Assembly (NCBI RefSeq): GCF_025527015.1
Contig: NZ_JAODIM010000043.1
Span: 620,001-684,000 of the forward strand
DNA length: 64,000 bases
Direction: 5' to 3'
Origin: Winslowiella arboricola
GTDB taxonomy: Bacteria > Pseudomonadota > Gammaproteobacteria > Enterobacterales > Enterobacteriaceae
This document shows positions 10,196 through 20,138 of this stretch, one piece after another. The notes under the pieces are model-generated. The model was not told where the DNA came from. It was given only the letters and a program-made list of their open reading frames with translations, and did no database searches. The translations under genes and the position numbers were made by a program. Positions within the stretch are counted from its first letter, which is position 1, and every line of letters begins with the position of its first letter.

Positions 10196-11698
10196 GTGTC
10201 TACTGCAAACAAACACACTAATGAGGTTAGCCTCAATGCGTTCAAACAACCCCGATCGTTCTATCTGATCTTTACCATCGAACTGTGGGAACGTTTTGGT
10301 TACTACGGTCTGCAAGCCATTATGGCAGTGTACCTGGTTAAAATGCTGGGGATGACTGAATCTGACTCCATCACCCTGTTCTCCTCCTTTAGTGCGCTGG
10401 TCTATGGTCTGGTCGCCGTTGGCGGCTGGCTGGGCGATAAAGTGCTGGGCACCAAGCGCGTAATCGTGCTGGGTATTCTGGTGCTGGCAACCGGTTATGG
10501 TCTGGTGGCGTGGTCGGGTCACGATCAGAGTATGGTGTATATCGGTATGGCGACCATCGCCGTCGGTAATGGCTTGTTTAAAGCCAACCCCTCTTCACTG
10601 CTATCCACCTGCTACGAAAAAGACGATCCGCGTCTTGATGGCGCTTTCACCATGTATTACATGGCGATCAATATTGGCTCGCTGTTCTCAATTATGGCCA
10701 CACCGTGGCTGGCGGCAAAATATGGCTGGAGCGTGGCGTTTTCGCTGTCGTTTGTCGGTATGCTGATTACGCTGGTTAACTTCCTGATCTGCCGTCGCTG
10801 GGTGAAAAACTACGGTTCTAAACCTGACTTCGCGCCGGTCAATATCGGCAAACTGCTGATGACTATCGTTGGTATCCTGCTGGTGATTACTGCCGCCACC
10901 TGGTTGCTGCATAACCAGCAGATCGCCCGTATCGCGCTTGGCTGTATCGTTGTCGGCATTGTGCTGCTGTTTGGTAAAGAAGCCTTTGCCATGCAGGGTG
11001 CTGCGCGCCGTAAAATGATTGTCGCCTTTATGCTGATGCTGGAAGCGGTGGTGTTCTTTGTGCTGTACAGCCAGATGCCCACCTCGCTAAACTTCTTTGC
11101 CATCCGTAACGTTGAACACAGCATGCTGGGTATCACCTTCCAGCCTGAGCAGTTCCAGGCGCTGAATCCGTTCTGGATTATGATCGGCAGCCCGATTCTG
11201 GCCGCGCTGTACAATAAAATGGGCGACCGCCTGCCAATGCCGCATAAGTTTGCCATCGGCATGGTGCTCTGCTCTGGCGCTTTCCTCGTGCTGCCACTGG
11301 GAACCAAATTCGCCAGCGATCTCGGTATCGTGTCACTTAACTGGCTGATCCTCAGCTATGCATTGCAGAGTATTGGTGAACTGATGATCTCCGGCCTTGG
11401 CCTGGCGATGGTGGCGCAGCTGGTTCCACAGCGTCTGATGGGCTTTATTATGGGCGCATGGTTCCTGACCACGGCGGGCGCGGCAATTATTGCCGGTAAA
11501 ATCGCCAATCTGATGGCGGTGCCGGACAACGTTACCGATCCGCTGCAATCGCTGCACGTTTACGGCGATGTGTTCCTGAAAATCGGACTCGCCACCGGGG
11601 TGATTGCTGTTCTGATGCTGTTAACCGCTCCGCTGCTGAATCGTATGACCCAGGGCACGGATAGCGCTGAGTTACAGCAGGCAAACGCGACAAGTTAA
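10196..11698 (+). CDS. dtpA: proton-dependent di/tripeptide permease DtpA
   Basis: POT-family symporter of the inner membrane that takes up di- and tripeptides with protons. The family motif [10 protein letters not shown] is near residue 27 and the rest follows E. coli DtpA closely. Start chosen at GTG 10196: it has AGAGG five bases upstream, gives [18 protein letters not shown] like the E. coli N terminus, and makes 500 residues, the E. coli length. The longer frame from 10151 adds 15 unrelated residues. Next to gstA as in E. coli. Confidence 0.96.
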   Translation: MSTANKHTNEVSLNAFKQPRSFYLIFTIELWERFGYYGLQAIMAVYLVKMLGMTESDSITLFSSFSALVYGLVAVGGWLGDKVLGTKRVIVLGILVLATGYGLVAWSGHDQSMVYIGMATIAVGNGLFKANPSSLLSTCYEKDDPRLDGAFTMYYMAINIGSLFSIMATPWLAAKYGWSVAFSLSFVGMLITLVNFLICRRWVKNYGSKPDFAPVNIGKLLMTIVGILLVITAATWLLHNQQIARIALGCIVVGIVLLFGKEAFAMQGAARRKMIVAFMLMLEAVVFFVLYSQMPTSLNFFAIRNVEHSMLGITFQPEQFQALNPFWIMIGSPILAALYNKMGDRLPMPHKFAIGMVLCSGAFLVLPLGTKFASDLGIVSLNWLILSYALQSIGELMISGLGLAMVAQLVPQRLMGFIMGAWFLTTAGAAIIAGKIANLMAVPDNVTDPLQSLHVYGDVFLKIGLATGVIAVLMLLTAPLLNRMTQGTDSAELQQANATS

Positions 11699-11719
11699 CC
11701 GTCCGCCGAAGCCTGCACA

Positions 11720-11749
11720 GCCGCCTGTTTATCAGGCGGCTTTTTTTTT
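11720..11749 (+). terminator. rho-independent terminator of dtpA
   Basis: GCCGCCTG, loop TTTAT, CAGGCGGC, then nine T. Confidence 0.93.
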
Positions 11750-11840
11750 GCGCCAAACTTACCGGCCAGCTTCACTGACAATTTTTGTTTCCGGCACTAA
11801 GCTAATCAGATCCCTCTGCGCACCGCCCAAGGAGCATCTG

Positions 11841-12446
11841 ATGAAACTGTTCTATAACCCCGGCGCCTGTTCGCTTACACCGCATATTGTGCTGCACGAA
11901 TGCGGCCTCGATTTCACCGCGGTAAAGGTCGATCTCGCCAGTAAAACCACCGAGCGTGGCGAGGATTACCGCCAGATCAATGCCAAAGGCAAGGTTCCGG
12001 CGCTGGAGCTGGATGACGGCAGCGTGCTTACCGAGGCGGTGGCGATTATCCAGTACCTCGCCGATCTGAAAACCGATCGACAGTTGCTGGCCCCCGCTGG
12101 CAGCCTGACACGCTACCACACCATCGAATGGCTTAATTTTATCGCCACCGAGCTGCATAAAGCCTTTTACCCGCTCTTTGACTCAGCCGCACCGGAGGCT
12201 TACAAAGCGACGTTGCGCACGACGCTGGAACAGAAACTTTCCTGGGTTAACGGCGAGCTTGAGGAGAAACAGTGGCTGATGGGACTGCGGTTTAGCGTCG
12301 CCGACGCTTATCTCTACAATATGGTGCGCTGGGCCACAGCATTAAAACTCAATCTCAGCGGTCTGGATGCGCTTAACAGCTGGGCAGCACGCGTGGCGGA
12401 ACGTCCGGCGGTGAGCGCGGCGTTAAAAGCAGAAGGGCTGATTTAA
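11841..12446 (+). CDS. gstA: glutathione S-transferase
   Basis: Cytoplasmic beta-class GST, 201 residues as in E. coli GstA. Starts [16 protein letters not shown] with the active-site Cys10 of beta-class enzymes, thioredoxin-fold domain to about residue 80 ([20 protein letters not shown]), then the helical domain. Start at 11841 follows AAGGAG; the longer frame from 11748 adds 31 unrelated residues. In E. coli the next gene is pdxY; here a 14 kb block intervenes. Confidence 0.95.
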   Translation: MKLFYNPGACSLTPHIVLHECGLDFTAVKVDLASKTTERGEDYRQINAKGKVPALELDDGSVLTEAVAIIQYLADLKTDRQLLAPAGSLTRYHTIEWLNFIATELHKAFYPLFDSAAPEAYKATLRTTLEQKLSWVNGELEEKQWLMGLRFSVADAYLYNMVRWATALKLNLSGLDALNSWAARVAERPAVSAALKAEGLI

Positions 12447-12566
12447 CCACTGAGCGTGAAACACCACTTTTAGCAATTCGATAGCAGATTTCCATCGTTT
12501 GGAATCCGCCGGTCTTTTCCTACAATTCCTTGATTTTATTATTTCTTATTAAAATAAAAGGAACAT

Positions 12567-14183
12567 ATGAAAAGCAACCGGTACTCCTCTGGCAGTTTAT
12601 TGCGCCGCAGTCTGCTGTCTGCGCTGATGCTCTCCACCACGCTGTCGGCCAGCGCCTGGGCGGAAAGCCAGCCGGTCAGCGGTGGCGTGCTGAATATCGC
12701 GCTCGGCAGTGATACGCCGATTATCGATCCCTCAATCACCGCTTATTCGGTTACCGCATTGATTACCCGCAATGTGGTTGACTCGCTGGTCGGTCAGGCA
12801 GAAGACAACAGCTTTACGCCGTGGCTGGCGCAGCGTTGGGAAATAAATGATAACAATCGCGAATACGTGTTCCATTTGCGTCAGGATGTCACCTTTAGCG
12901 ATGGCAGCAAACTGGATGCCGCAGCGGTAAAATACAATTTCGAACGTATTCTCGATCCGAAAACTACCTCCAGCTACTCCAAATCACTGCTGGGTCCGAT
13001 TGAATCGATTACCACCCCGGATAACTACACCGTCGTTTTACGCTATAAGTCGCCTTTCGCCCCGCTGTTGCAGGGGTTAAGCCTGCCTTATCTCGGCATT
13101 CAGTCGCCGACATATCTGCAAAAAACCGCCAACACCAGTAATACCGTGGTTGGCTCAGGGCCGTTTGTGCTCGATTCATTTGTTAAAGGCAGCGGCAGCA
13201 AACTGAGTAAGCGCGCCGATTATCACTGGGGACCGGGTTATGCCGCCCACCAGGGTCCGGCGTGGCTGGATGGCCTGCAATTTAAATATCTGCCCGAATC
13301 AGCGGTGCGTCTCGGTGCGCTGAACAGCGGACAGGTGCAGGTGATCGACGCCATTCCTCCGGTCAATTATGCGCAGGTGAAAAAGAATCCGAAACTCACC
13401 GTCGTGACCCGCGAAAACCCCGGTATTCCGCGCGTACTCTACCTGAATACCAGCCGCGCGCCGTTCGCCGATCTCAAAGTGCGTCAGGCGTTCCAGAGTG
13501 CAATTGATCAAGCCACCGCGGTACGCGCCGCGTTCTTTGGCACGCTAAAACCGGCGGATAACGTGCTGGGGCCGAAAACGCTGGATTACGATGCCTCAGT
13601 GGCGAAACGCTGGGGCTTTGACCTGCATAAAGCGAATCGTTTGCTGGATGAAGCGGGCTGGTCAGCAAAAGATGACGCCGGTTTCCGCACCAAAGACGGC
13701 AAGCGGCTGACGGTGAATTTCACTTATTCCTCCACCAGCGTCGAAGCGGCGGATGTGGCGTTGTTCCAGGCGGTGCAATATCAGGTTAAGCAGGCCGGAT
13801 TCGAGCTGAAACTGGATCCGGTGGATTCAGGTCTGTTTGCCAGCCGCAGCAGCGATAATAATTACGACATTATTTCTAACTACTTTGTGCGCCCGGAACC
13901 GGATATTTTACGTACCGTGTTCCACTCCAGCTATATCCCACCGAATGGCAATAACTATGTCCGTGTCAGCAGCCTCGACAGTAAACTGGAGCAGGCGGTT
14001 GGCGCAGACGATGCACAGCGCAACACTCTGTATCAGCAGATTCAGCGTGAAGTGATCGAGCAGGCGTATGTGGTGCCGATCTATATTCCGGCCTTCCTGC
14101 TGGGTCAGTCGAAGCAGGTTCAGGGAATCAACTGGGCCACTAACGCTAAGCCAAACTTCTATGATGCCTGGATTAAACGTTAA
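12567..14183 (+). CDS. ABC-importer substrate-binding protein, peptide/nickel family (SBP_bac_5)
   Basis: 538 residues. A signal peptide with twin arginine-rich n-region, hydrophobic core and cleavage near ASAWA/ES sends it to the periplasm. The mature part shows family stretches such as GGVLNIALGSDTPIIDPS, WEINDNNREYVFHLRQDVTFSDG, YKSPFAPLLQ and VRQAFQSAIDQ. It starts a four-gene operon with two permeases and a fused double ATPase. Substrate not readable: the family spans oligopeptides, glutathione, nickel-chelates, opines and sugars. AAGGA stands just before the ATG. Confidence 0.88.
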   Translation: MKSNRYSSGSLLRRSLLSALMLSTTLSASAWAESQPVSGGVLNIALGSDTPIIDPSITAYSVTALITRNVVDSLVGQAEDNSFTPWLAQRWEINDNNREYVFHLRQDVTFSDGSKLDAAAVKYNFERILDPKTTSSYSKSLLGPIESITTPDNYTVVLRYKSPFAPLLQGLSLPYLGIQSPTYLQKTANTSNTVVGSGPFVLDSFVKGSGSKLSKRADYHWGPGYAAHQGPAWLDGLQFKYLPESAVRLGALNSGQVQVIDAIPPVNYAQVKKNPKLTVVTRENPGIPRVLYLNTSRAPFADLKVRQAFQSAIDQATAVRAAFFGTLKPADNVLGPKTLDYDASVAKRWGFDLHKANRLLDEAGWSAKDDAGFRTKDGKRLTVNFTYSSTSVEAADVALFQAVQYQVKQAGFELKLDPVDSGLFASRSSDNNYDIISNYFVRPEPDILRTVFHSSYIPPNGNNYVRVSSLDSKLEQAVGADDAQRNTLYQQIQREVIEQAYVVPIYIPAFLLGQSKQVQGINWATNAKPNFYDAWIKR

Positions 14184-15126
14184 GCTGCGGGCGCTGGGCC
14201 AGCGCCTGCTGACTATTTTTGCCGTGCTGTGGGGTGCGGCAACGTTGTCATTTATCGCCGTCAAGCTGATCCCAGGCGATCCGGTGACTATCCTTAGCGG
14301 TGGTGGCGACGGCGTGGTCGATGAGGCCTGGCGCAACGAGCTGATTCAGCAGTTCGGTCTCGACCAGCCGCTGTGGATGCAATACCTGCAATACTGCGGC
14401 CGTGCGTTGAGCGGTGATTTGGGGCAAAGCTATCAGTTTCGTCAGCCGGTCACCGAGGTGATTGGCGTCGCGTTGCAGGAGACTGCGCCACTGGCGTTAA
14501 GCGCCCTGCTGCTGGCGCTGGTGCTGGCGGTGATCAACGCGCTGATCACCGCCGGACGTTACCCGCGTCTGCGTGCACTGCTGAGCGCAATCGAGCTGGC
14601 GCTGCTCAGTACGCCGGTTTACTGGATCGGCATTCTGTTGCTCACCCTGTTCAGTTTTCATCTGCAGTGGTTCCCGGTCACCGGTAACGATGGCATCGCT
14701 TCGCTGGTGTTGCCGGTGATTACCCTCAGTCTGCCACTCACCGCGCTGCTCAGTCAGGTATTGCGCGACGGCGTGGAACAGGCATTAGCACAGCCGTTTA
14801 GCCTGACCGTCCGCAGTCGTGGCGTCAGCGAAACCGGATTGCGCCTGCGTCATGCCTTACGTCATGGGGCGCTGGCAATCTCCACACTGGCTGGCACGCT
14901 GCTGGCGGGTGTGCTGGGCGGTTCAATTCTGACCGAAACCGTATTTGGCCGCGCCGGGATCGGACAGATCACCCTGAATGCCATCGGCAGCCGTGATATG
15001 CCGCTGGTGCTGGGACTGGTGATGTTCTCCGCCCTGCTGTTTGTAGTGATTAACCTGCTGATTGACGCACTCTATTTGCTGATCGATCCGCGTTTGCGCA
15101 CCAGGGAGCACCATCATGCCGCATGA
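14161..15126 (+). CDS. ABC-importer permease, DppB/GsiC type
   Basis: About 321 residues, six membrane segments, with the inner-membrane permease signature near residue 215 (LTVRSRGVSETGLRLRHALRHG) that docks the ATPase, and GGSILTETVFGRAGIGQ typical of DppB-like proteins. The start overlaps the end of the binding-protein gene by 23 bases (ATG ATG at 14161/14164), which suggests translational coupling. Longer frames upstream only read the binding-protein gene out of frame. Confidence 0.88.
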   Translation: MMPGLNVKLRALGQRLLTIFAVLWGAATLSFIAVKLIPGDPVTILSGGGDGVVDEAWRNELIQQFGLDQPLWMQYLQYCGRALSGDLGQSYQFRQPVTEVIGVALQETAPLALSALLLALVLAVINALITAGRYPRLRALLSAIELALLSTPVYWIGILLLTLFSFHLQWFPVTGNDGIASLVLPVITLSLPLTALLSQVLRDGVEQALAQPFSLTVRSRGVSETGLRLRHALRHGALAISTLAGTLLAGVLGGSILTETVFGRAGIGQITLNAIGSRDMPLVLGLVMFSALLFVVINLLIDALYLLIDPRLRTREHHHAA

Positions 15127-15976
15127 GTTATCGGGTAAGTTGCGTGCTGGCCGCCATAGTTACCGTTCGCCATGGCTGGCGCCAGGCACGCTGATCCCGG
15201 CATTTATCATTATCCTGCTACTGCTGGCGCTGTTTTTCCCGGCGCTGTATAGCCCCTGGGCGCCGGATGAAATGGATTTCGCCGCGGTTTTACAGCCGCC
15301 GAATACCGCGCACTGGTTCGGCACCGATCAGCTTGGTCGCGATGTGTTTAGCCGGGTGGTGTATGGCACCTCGCTGTCGCTAACCATTGGTGTCGGCGCA
15401 ACCCTGATCTCCTGCATTGGCGGCATCCTGCTGGGTACACTGGCGGCGCTGGCGCCGCGCGCGCTGCGGCAGATACTGGTGCGCATACTGGATATCCTGC
15501 TCGCGTTCCCTGATCTGCTGCTGGCGCTGCTGGCGATCGCCGTACTGGGTCGCGGCGCGCAAAATACACTGCTGGCGATCGGGATTGCCGGGATTGCCGG
15601 TTATGCCCGACTGGTGCGTTCACAAGTGTTACAGGTAAAGCTGTCGGGTTATGTTGAACATGCGGTGGCGCTGGGCGAAAGTCCGCTGCGCATTATTCTG
15701 CGTCATATTATTCCGAATACCACGCGTCCGTTATTGATTCTGGCCACCATCGGCATTGGCAATGCGGTGCTGTCCGCTTCCGCGCTCAGTTTCCTCGGCC
15801 TTGGCGTGGCGCCGCCGACGGCGGAATGGGGCGCGTTGCTGGCGGACGGACGTAACTTCCTCGATACCGCCCCCTGGGTCAGCTTGCTGCCTGCCAGCGT
15901 AATCGCACTTTCGGTTATTGCCATCACCCTGCTGGGACGGCGTTTACAAACTATTCTGGCGAAAGGCGGCATATAA
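15116..15976 (+). CDS. ABC-importer permease, DppC/GsiD type
   Basis: 286 residues. Short cytoplasmic N terminus, then about six membrane segments. FGTDQLGRDVFSRVVYGTSLSL and the ATPase-docking EHAVALGESPLRIILRHIIPN are diagnostic of DppC-like subunits. Its ATG overlaps the TGA of the previous permease by 11 bases and its stop abuts the ATPase start, so it is in the middle of one operon. Confidence 0.9.
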   Translation: MPHELSGKLRAGRHSYRSPWLAPGTLIPAFIIILLLLALFFPALYSPWAPDEMDFAAVLQPPNTAHWFGTDQLGRDVFSRVVYGTSLSLTIGVGATLISCIGGILLGTLAALAPRALRQILVRILDILLAFPDLLLALLAIAVLGRGAQNTLLAIGIAGIAGYARLVRSQVLQVKLSGYVEHAVALGESPLRIILRHIIPNTTRPLLILATIGIGNAVLSASALSFLGLGVAPPTAEWGALLADGRNFLDTAPWVSLLPASVIALSVIAITLLGRRLQTILAKGGI

Positions 15977-17659
15977 ATGGATGCTTCAGCAACGAAATCT
16001 GCCGCACAGCCGCTGCTGCGGGTGGAACAGCTGCATGTCAGCTTTCCTTCGCCGCGTGGCGTGGTAGAAGCAGTAAAATCCCTATCGTTTAATGTGAATG
16101 CCGGAGAAATTGTGGCGCTGGTAGGCGAATCCGGCTCCGGTAAATCAGTCACCGCACGCACGCTGGTTGGACTGACCGGCGCGGGGGCGGTGATTGATGC
16201 GGCGGCTATCGAACTGCATCTGCATGATGGCAGCATTGGCGATCTGCAACGCTGCGACAGCAAAAGCTGGCGGCGCATACGTGGCCGCGAGATTGGCTTT
16301 ATCCTGCAGGATGCCCTTTCCTCTCTCGATCCGCTGCGGCGCATCGGCCAGGAAGTGGCGGAGCCGATCGTCACCCATCGCCTGACCAGTACCACACCGC
16401 TGACTGAACAGGTGCAGGCGCTGCTGACGCGCGTCGGTATCCCCGATCCACAAAGCCGCGCGGCGCAGTATCCGCATGAACTCTCCGGCGGTTTGCGCCA
16501 GCGTGCATTGATTGCCTCGGCGCTGGCCGCCGGTCCACGTCTGCTTATCGCCGACGAACCCACTACCGCGCTGGATGCTACGGTGCAGAAGCAGGTGCTG
16601 GCGGTGTTTAAAGCACTGGCCGCAGCCGGTCATGGCGTGCTGCTGATTACCCACGACCTCGGCGTGGTGGCGGATATCGCCGATCGAGTAGTGGTTATGC
16701 ACAATGGTCAGCAGGTGGAGAGTGGCGCTACACAGCAGGTGCTGTCCGCGCCGCAACATCCGTATACCCGCCGCCTGCTGTCCGCGATTCCCACCGCTCA
16801 GTCGCGGGGTCAGTGGCTGACCGGCAAAGATCCCCTGCCGGACGTGCCCGTCAGCGCTATCCCGCGTGATATCACCACTCCGGTGCTGTCAGTCAGTGGT
16901 CTGTCGCTCAGCTACACTCTGCCGGGGGGTAAATCGTTGCAGGCGGTAAACCAGCTGTCATTGCAGGTTGCAAGTGGTGAAACGCTGGGGATTGTCGGCG
17001 AATCGGGTTCCGGCAAAACCACCCTCGGCAAGCTGGTGCTGGCTTTACAGCAGCCAGACCAGGGCGATATTCAGCTGTCAGGCCACCCATGGAGCGGGCT
17101 GAAGGAGCGCGAACGCCGCCCACGGCGCGCACGGATCCAGACTATCGTGCAGGATCCGCTCGGCTCTTTTGATCCGCAATTTACCGTTGAACAGCTTTTG
17201 CAGCAGCCGCTGCGTCTGCATACCACGTTTAACGCGCGGCAACGCCAGCAGCGTATCCGCGAACTGCTGGCGCTGGTGGGGTTAAATGCCGATCTGCTGT
17301 CGCGTCGTCCGACGGCGCTATCCGGCGGTCAGCGTCAGCGTGTCTCCATCGCCCAGGCGCTGGCATGTGAACCCGATCTGCTGGTGTGTGACGAACCGGT
17401 GTCAGCCCTTGATGTCACCACTCAGGCGCAGGTGCTGGATCTGCTGGTCGCGCTGCAACGTCGGCTGCATCTTTCGATGCTGTTTATCTCGCATGATTTG
17501 GGCGTGGTCCAGCATATGAGCCAGCGCATCGCGGTAATGAAAGCCGGTGAGATTGTCGAAACCGGCAGCGTTGAGCAGATCTTTACGCAGCCGCGCCATG
17601 ATTATACGCGACTACTACTGTCGTCAGTTGAGACGGTGGCGCCCGCTGACTCCCGCTAA
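15977..17659 (+). CDS. fused double ABC ATPase of a peptide-type importer (DppD+DppF in one chain)
   Basis: 560 residues with two complete nucleotide-binding domains. First: Walker A GESGSGKS near residue 50, signature LSGGLRQR, Walker B LLIADEPT. Second, from about residue 300: Walker A GESGSGKT, signature LSGGQRQR, Walker B LLVCDEPV. Each domain ends with the HPYTRRLL/HDYTRLLL segment of peptide importers. The arrangement is like GsiA or YejF. ATG follows the permease stop with no gap. It powers the importer encoded upstream. Confidence 0.92.
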   Translation: MDASATKSAAQPLLRVEQLHVSFPSPRGVVEAVKSLSFNVNAGEIVALVGESGSGKSVTARTLVGLTGAGAVIDAAAIELHLHDGSIGDLQRCDSKSWRRIRGREIGFILQDALSSLDPLRRIGQEVAEPIVTHRLTSTTPLTEQVQALLTRVGIPDPQSRAAQYPHELSGGLRQRALIASALAAGPRLLIADEPTTALDATVQKQVLAVFKALAAAGHGVLLITHDLGVVADIADRVVVMHNGQQVESGATQQVLSAPQHPYTRRLLSAIPTAQSRGQWLTGKDPLPDVPVSAIPRDITTPVLSVSGLSLSYTLPGGKSLQAVNQLSLQVASGETLGIVGESGSGKTTLGKLVLALQQPDQGDIQLSGHPWSGLKERERRPRRARIQTIVQDPLGSFDPQFTVEQLLQQPLRLHTTFNARQRQQRIRELLALVGLNADLLSRRPTALSGGQRQRVSIAQALACEPDLLVCDEPVSALDVTTQAQVLDLLVALQRRLHLSMLFISHDLGVVQHMSQRIAVMKAGEIVETGSVEQIFTQPRHDYTRLLLSSVETVAPADSR

Positions 17660-17804
17660 TTTCCCCTGCTATTGTTGCCAATATGAAACAATCCCCGCTT
17701 TTGCCGCGCAGCCCTTGCCGTTCAGCAAAAGCGAGGTAGGATTGACTTATACCCGATACAGCCGAAAAGCTGATGTAATCTGAATCTGAGTAAAAGGTGT
17801 CCCT

Positions 17805-18584
17805 ATGAGCAACGCAAAAGTAGAGTGGAATGGTAGCTTACAGCCGGAAGCAATTGAAATTCTGGCGAAAGATGGCGGGATGATTGTCTGCCCGACCAAA
17901 GTGGGCTACATCATTATGACCTCTGACAAAGCCGGTCTGGAACGCAAATTTGAAGCCAAACAGCGTAACCGTAACAAACCAGGCGTAGTGCTGTGTGGCT
18001 CACTGGAACAGCTGAAAGAACTGGCCCAGCTGAACCCGGAAATCGAGCAGCTGTATCAGCAGCACTGGGACGCTGACGTGCTGCTGGGTTGCATCCTGCC
18101 ATGGAAAGAAGAGGCCCTGGCGCGTATTCCTGATGACGGCTCCAAAGAGCTGATGATGGATGGCCGTCAGACCAGCTGCTTCGTGATCAAATTCGGTAAA
18201 CCGGGTGAGATTCTGGCGAAAGAGCTGTGGGAAAACCACGGTAAGTTCTCCTTCGCCAGCTCGGCGAACCCGTCAGGCAAAGGCAACCGCGGCCTGGTGG
18301 AAGGGATCGGCGATCGTATCGAAGAGCGTGCCGACCTGATTATCGGTGCCAACGACTATGTGAAATCTATCCAGCCGAACGAGTCTAATAAAACCCGTTA
18401 CGAGCAGGGTGTGATGGTTTCGATGGTTGATGCCAACGGCAAACTGGTGCCAGAGCAGAAAGGCGAGCGTAAAGTGACCCCTTGTCCGGTACTGATCCGT
18501 AAGGGTCTGGATGTTGATAAGATTATGTCGATGATGTCCGATATCTTCACCACCTGGGATTACCGCCACGGCGATTACTATTAA
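17805..18584 (+). CDS. Sua5/YciO/YrdC-domain protein
   Basis: 259 residues, cytoplasmic. The family fold is recognisable from CPTKVGYIIM near residue 30, a basic AKQRNRNKPGVVL stretch (the KxR region) and SSANPSGKGN. Family members bind ATP and RNA; TsaC/Sua5 make threonylcarbamoyl-AMP for tRNA t6A, YciO is a less active relative. The sequence is distinct from what I know of TsaC (about 190 residues) and YciO (about 206), so this is a third paralogue with unknown job. AAGGTG stands before the ATG. Single gene, 145 bases after the ABC operon, ended by a strong terminator. Confidence 0.75.
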   Translation: MSNAKVEWNGSLQPEAIEILAKDGGMIVCPTKVGYIIMTSDKAGLERKFEAKQRNRNKPGVVLCGSLEQLKELAQLNPEIEQLYQQHWDADVLLGCILPWKEEALARIPDDGSKELMMDGRQTSCFVIKFGKPGEILAKELWENHGKFSFASSANPSGKGNRGLVEGIGDRIEERADLIIGANDYVKSIQPNESNKTRYEQGVMVSMVDANGKLVPEQKGERKVTPCPVLIRKGLDVDKIMSMMSDIFTTWDYRHGDYY

Positions 18585-18593
18585 TTTCTGCGC

Positions 18594-18613
18594 GGGCGGC
18601 GAAAACGCCGTCC
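18594..18613. repeat. GC-rich palindromic repeat, single copy
   Basis: GGGCGGCGAAAACGCCGTCC, one mismatch to the core of the family; no partner copy nearby. Confidence 0.7.
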
Positions 18614-18628
18614 TTGTGAAATAAATCG

Positions 18629-18666
18629 AGGTCTGAGTTCTGTACTAACAGGACTCAGACCTTTTT
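18629..18666 (+). terminator. strong rho-independent terminator
   Basis: A stem of 15 pairs starting AGGTCTGAGT and ending ACTCAGACCT around the loop ACTA, then five T. Ends the Sua5-like gene. Confidence 0.9.
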
Positions 18667-18722
18667 ACATTTCTGTGCTAGATTATGCCCCCTTCTCCCG
18701 CAAAAAAACCGCAGGGCATAAC

Positions 18723-19625
18723 ATGAACAACATTGAAAATCTGGCCTCAATGGTGGCATTTGCCCGCGTGGTGGAAACCCTGAGCTTTACCGAAGCCGCA
18801 CGTGCGTTGCAGCTGTCGAAATCCTCAGTCAGCCGTGAAATTTCGCAGCTTGAAGTCCGTCTTGGCGCCCAGCTGCTGAAACGCACGACCCGTACCATTG
18901 AGGTGACGGAGCTGGGACAGAGTTATTATCAATACTGCCAGCGCATCCTCAATGAAGTGAAAAGTGCCGAGCGCTTTATCCGCAACTTTCATGAAGAGCC
19001 AATGGGTAATCTGCAACTGGCGGCGCCAGTGACGTTTGGCTGCCAGTGTATTGTGCCGGTGCTGAATAACTTTATTGCCGGTAATATTCATGTCAGCGTC
19101 GATCTTGATTTAACCGACCGGCCGGTAAATATGCAGGACGATCACTACGATCTGGCAATTGTGATTGGCCGCGACACCCCGAATCACCCGCTGGTAAAAC
19201 CGCTTGTCGATATTACCTGGGGCCTGTATGCCACGCCGGAATATATGCGTCAATACCCGGAAATTGAAAAGCCGGAAGATCTGCCGCGCTATGACTATAT
19301 TCTGTTTCGTGGCCCCGCCCATACTATTTCATTGCCGTTCCGCAAAGAGAAGCAGAAGCTTGATATTGAAGTACGCAGCCGCTTTCGCGCCAATAACAGC
19401 GTGGCGCTGATGAGTTCTGCACTGGCAGGCACCGGCATCGCCTATCTGCCGGATTATATGACTCAGGAAGCATTAAATAGCGGGAAACTCATCCGCCTGC
19501 TACCCGGCTGGCGGATGGATACCTATCGCGCCTGGATGCTGTTTAAAGAGGAAAATAATCTTTCGCCACGGGTAAGACGCTTTGCCAGCGACTTACAGGA
19601 GCGGCTGCAGCGGGAGATCGGTTAA
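18723..19625 (+). CDS. LysR-family transcriptional regulator
   Basis: 300 residues from ATG 18723 (the frame opens at 18675 but the first 16 residues are atypical). N-terminal winged helix (SFTEAARALQLSKSSVSREISQLE), then a substrate-binding domain of the type 2 periplasmic fold. The second half resembles the DhcR/CrgA-like group (LSPRVRRFASDLQERL at the end). No divergent partner: the upstream gene runs in the same direction and ends with a terminator, and downstream is a convergent small gene, so the target cannot be read from context. Confidence 0.85.
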   Translation: MNNIENLASMVAFARVVETLSFTEAARALQLSKSSVSREISQLEVRLGAQLLKRTTRTIEVTELGQSYYQYCQRILNEVKSAERFIRNFHEEPMGNLQLAAPVTFGCQCIVPVLNNFIAGNIHVSVDLDLTDRPVNMQDDHYDLAIVIGRDTPNHPLVKPLVDITWGLYATPEYMRQYPEIEKPEDLPRYDYILFRGPAHTISLPFRKEKQKLDIEVRSRFRANNSVALMSSALAGTGIAYLPDYMTQEALNSGKLIRLLPGWRMDTYRAWMLFKEENNLSPRVRRFASDLQERLQREIG

Positions 19626-19638
19626 ACTGCATTCACAG

Positions 19639-19869
19639 CTATAACTTCGGGGCATCATTGCCGTTATACCAGTCATAAAACTTAAATATGCACAGCAGAA
19701 AATACCTTACGCCAAGAGTAATAAAAACCGATAAGAAAACATCAAAATATTTTATGTCAGGATGTTTAATTTGAAGAGATGAGTGACTAATCAAATAAAA
19801 AGTAATCGCCATCCATAAACCCTGAATCCAGCTACGCCTGTCTGTTAATGACTTTATAAATCCTTTCAT
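19639..19869 (-). CDS. small AT-rich membrane protein of unknown function
   Basis: 76 residues: basic N terminus (MKGFIKSLTDRRSW), a hydrophobic stretch at 15-31 and a second at about 44-63 (VFLSVFITLGVRYFLLCIF), end with charged residues. Two-pass membrane topology is likely. AAGGAG lies 12 bases before the ATG. It is much richer in A and T than its neighbours, as is the following gap to 20100, which suggests foreign origin. No family recognised. Confidence 0.5.
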   Translation of the reverse strand: MKGFIKSLTDRRSWIQGLWMAITFYLISHSSLQIKHPDIKYFDVFLSVFITLGVRYFLLCIFKFYDWYNGNDAPKL

Positions 19870-20138
19870 ATACCTGGCTGGCTCCTTGCGAGATAGTGAT
19901 AACTTAAGATATTGATAAAATCACAGGCCAAATTTCATCAACCCTGAATAAAGAAAACAATAGTAACCCTGCCCCCCTGAAAAAAAACAAAAAAACAAAT
20001 AAACAATAAATATAATTATTTATATTATTATATCACCAGCATATGTCTCCGTTATCCACAGCGATCCCCATTTTGTCATCTCTCAGTAATCAAACCGTCA
20101 CCCTCTCTCTTTAGTGTCGCGTTAAAACTGCCGGAGAG

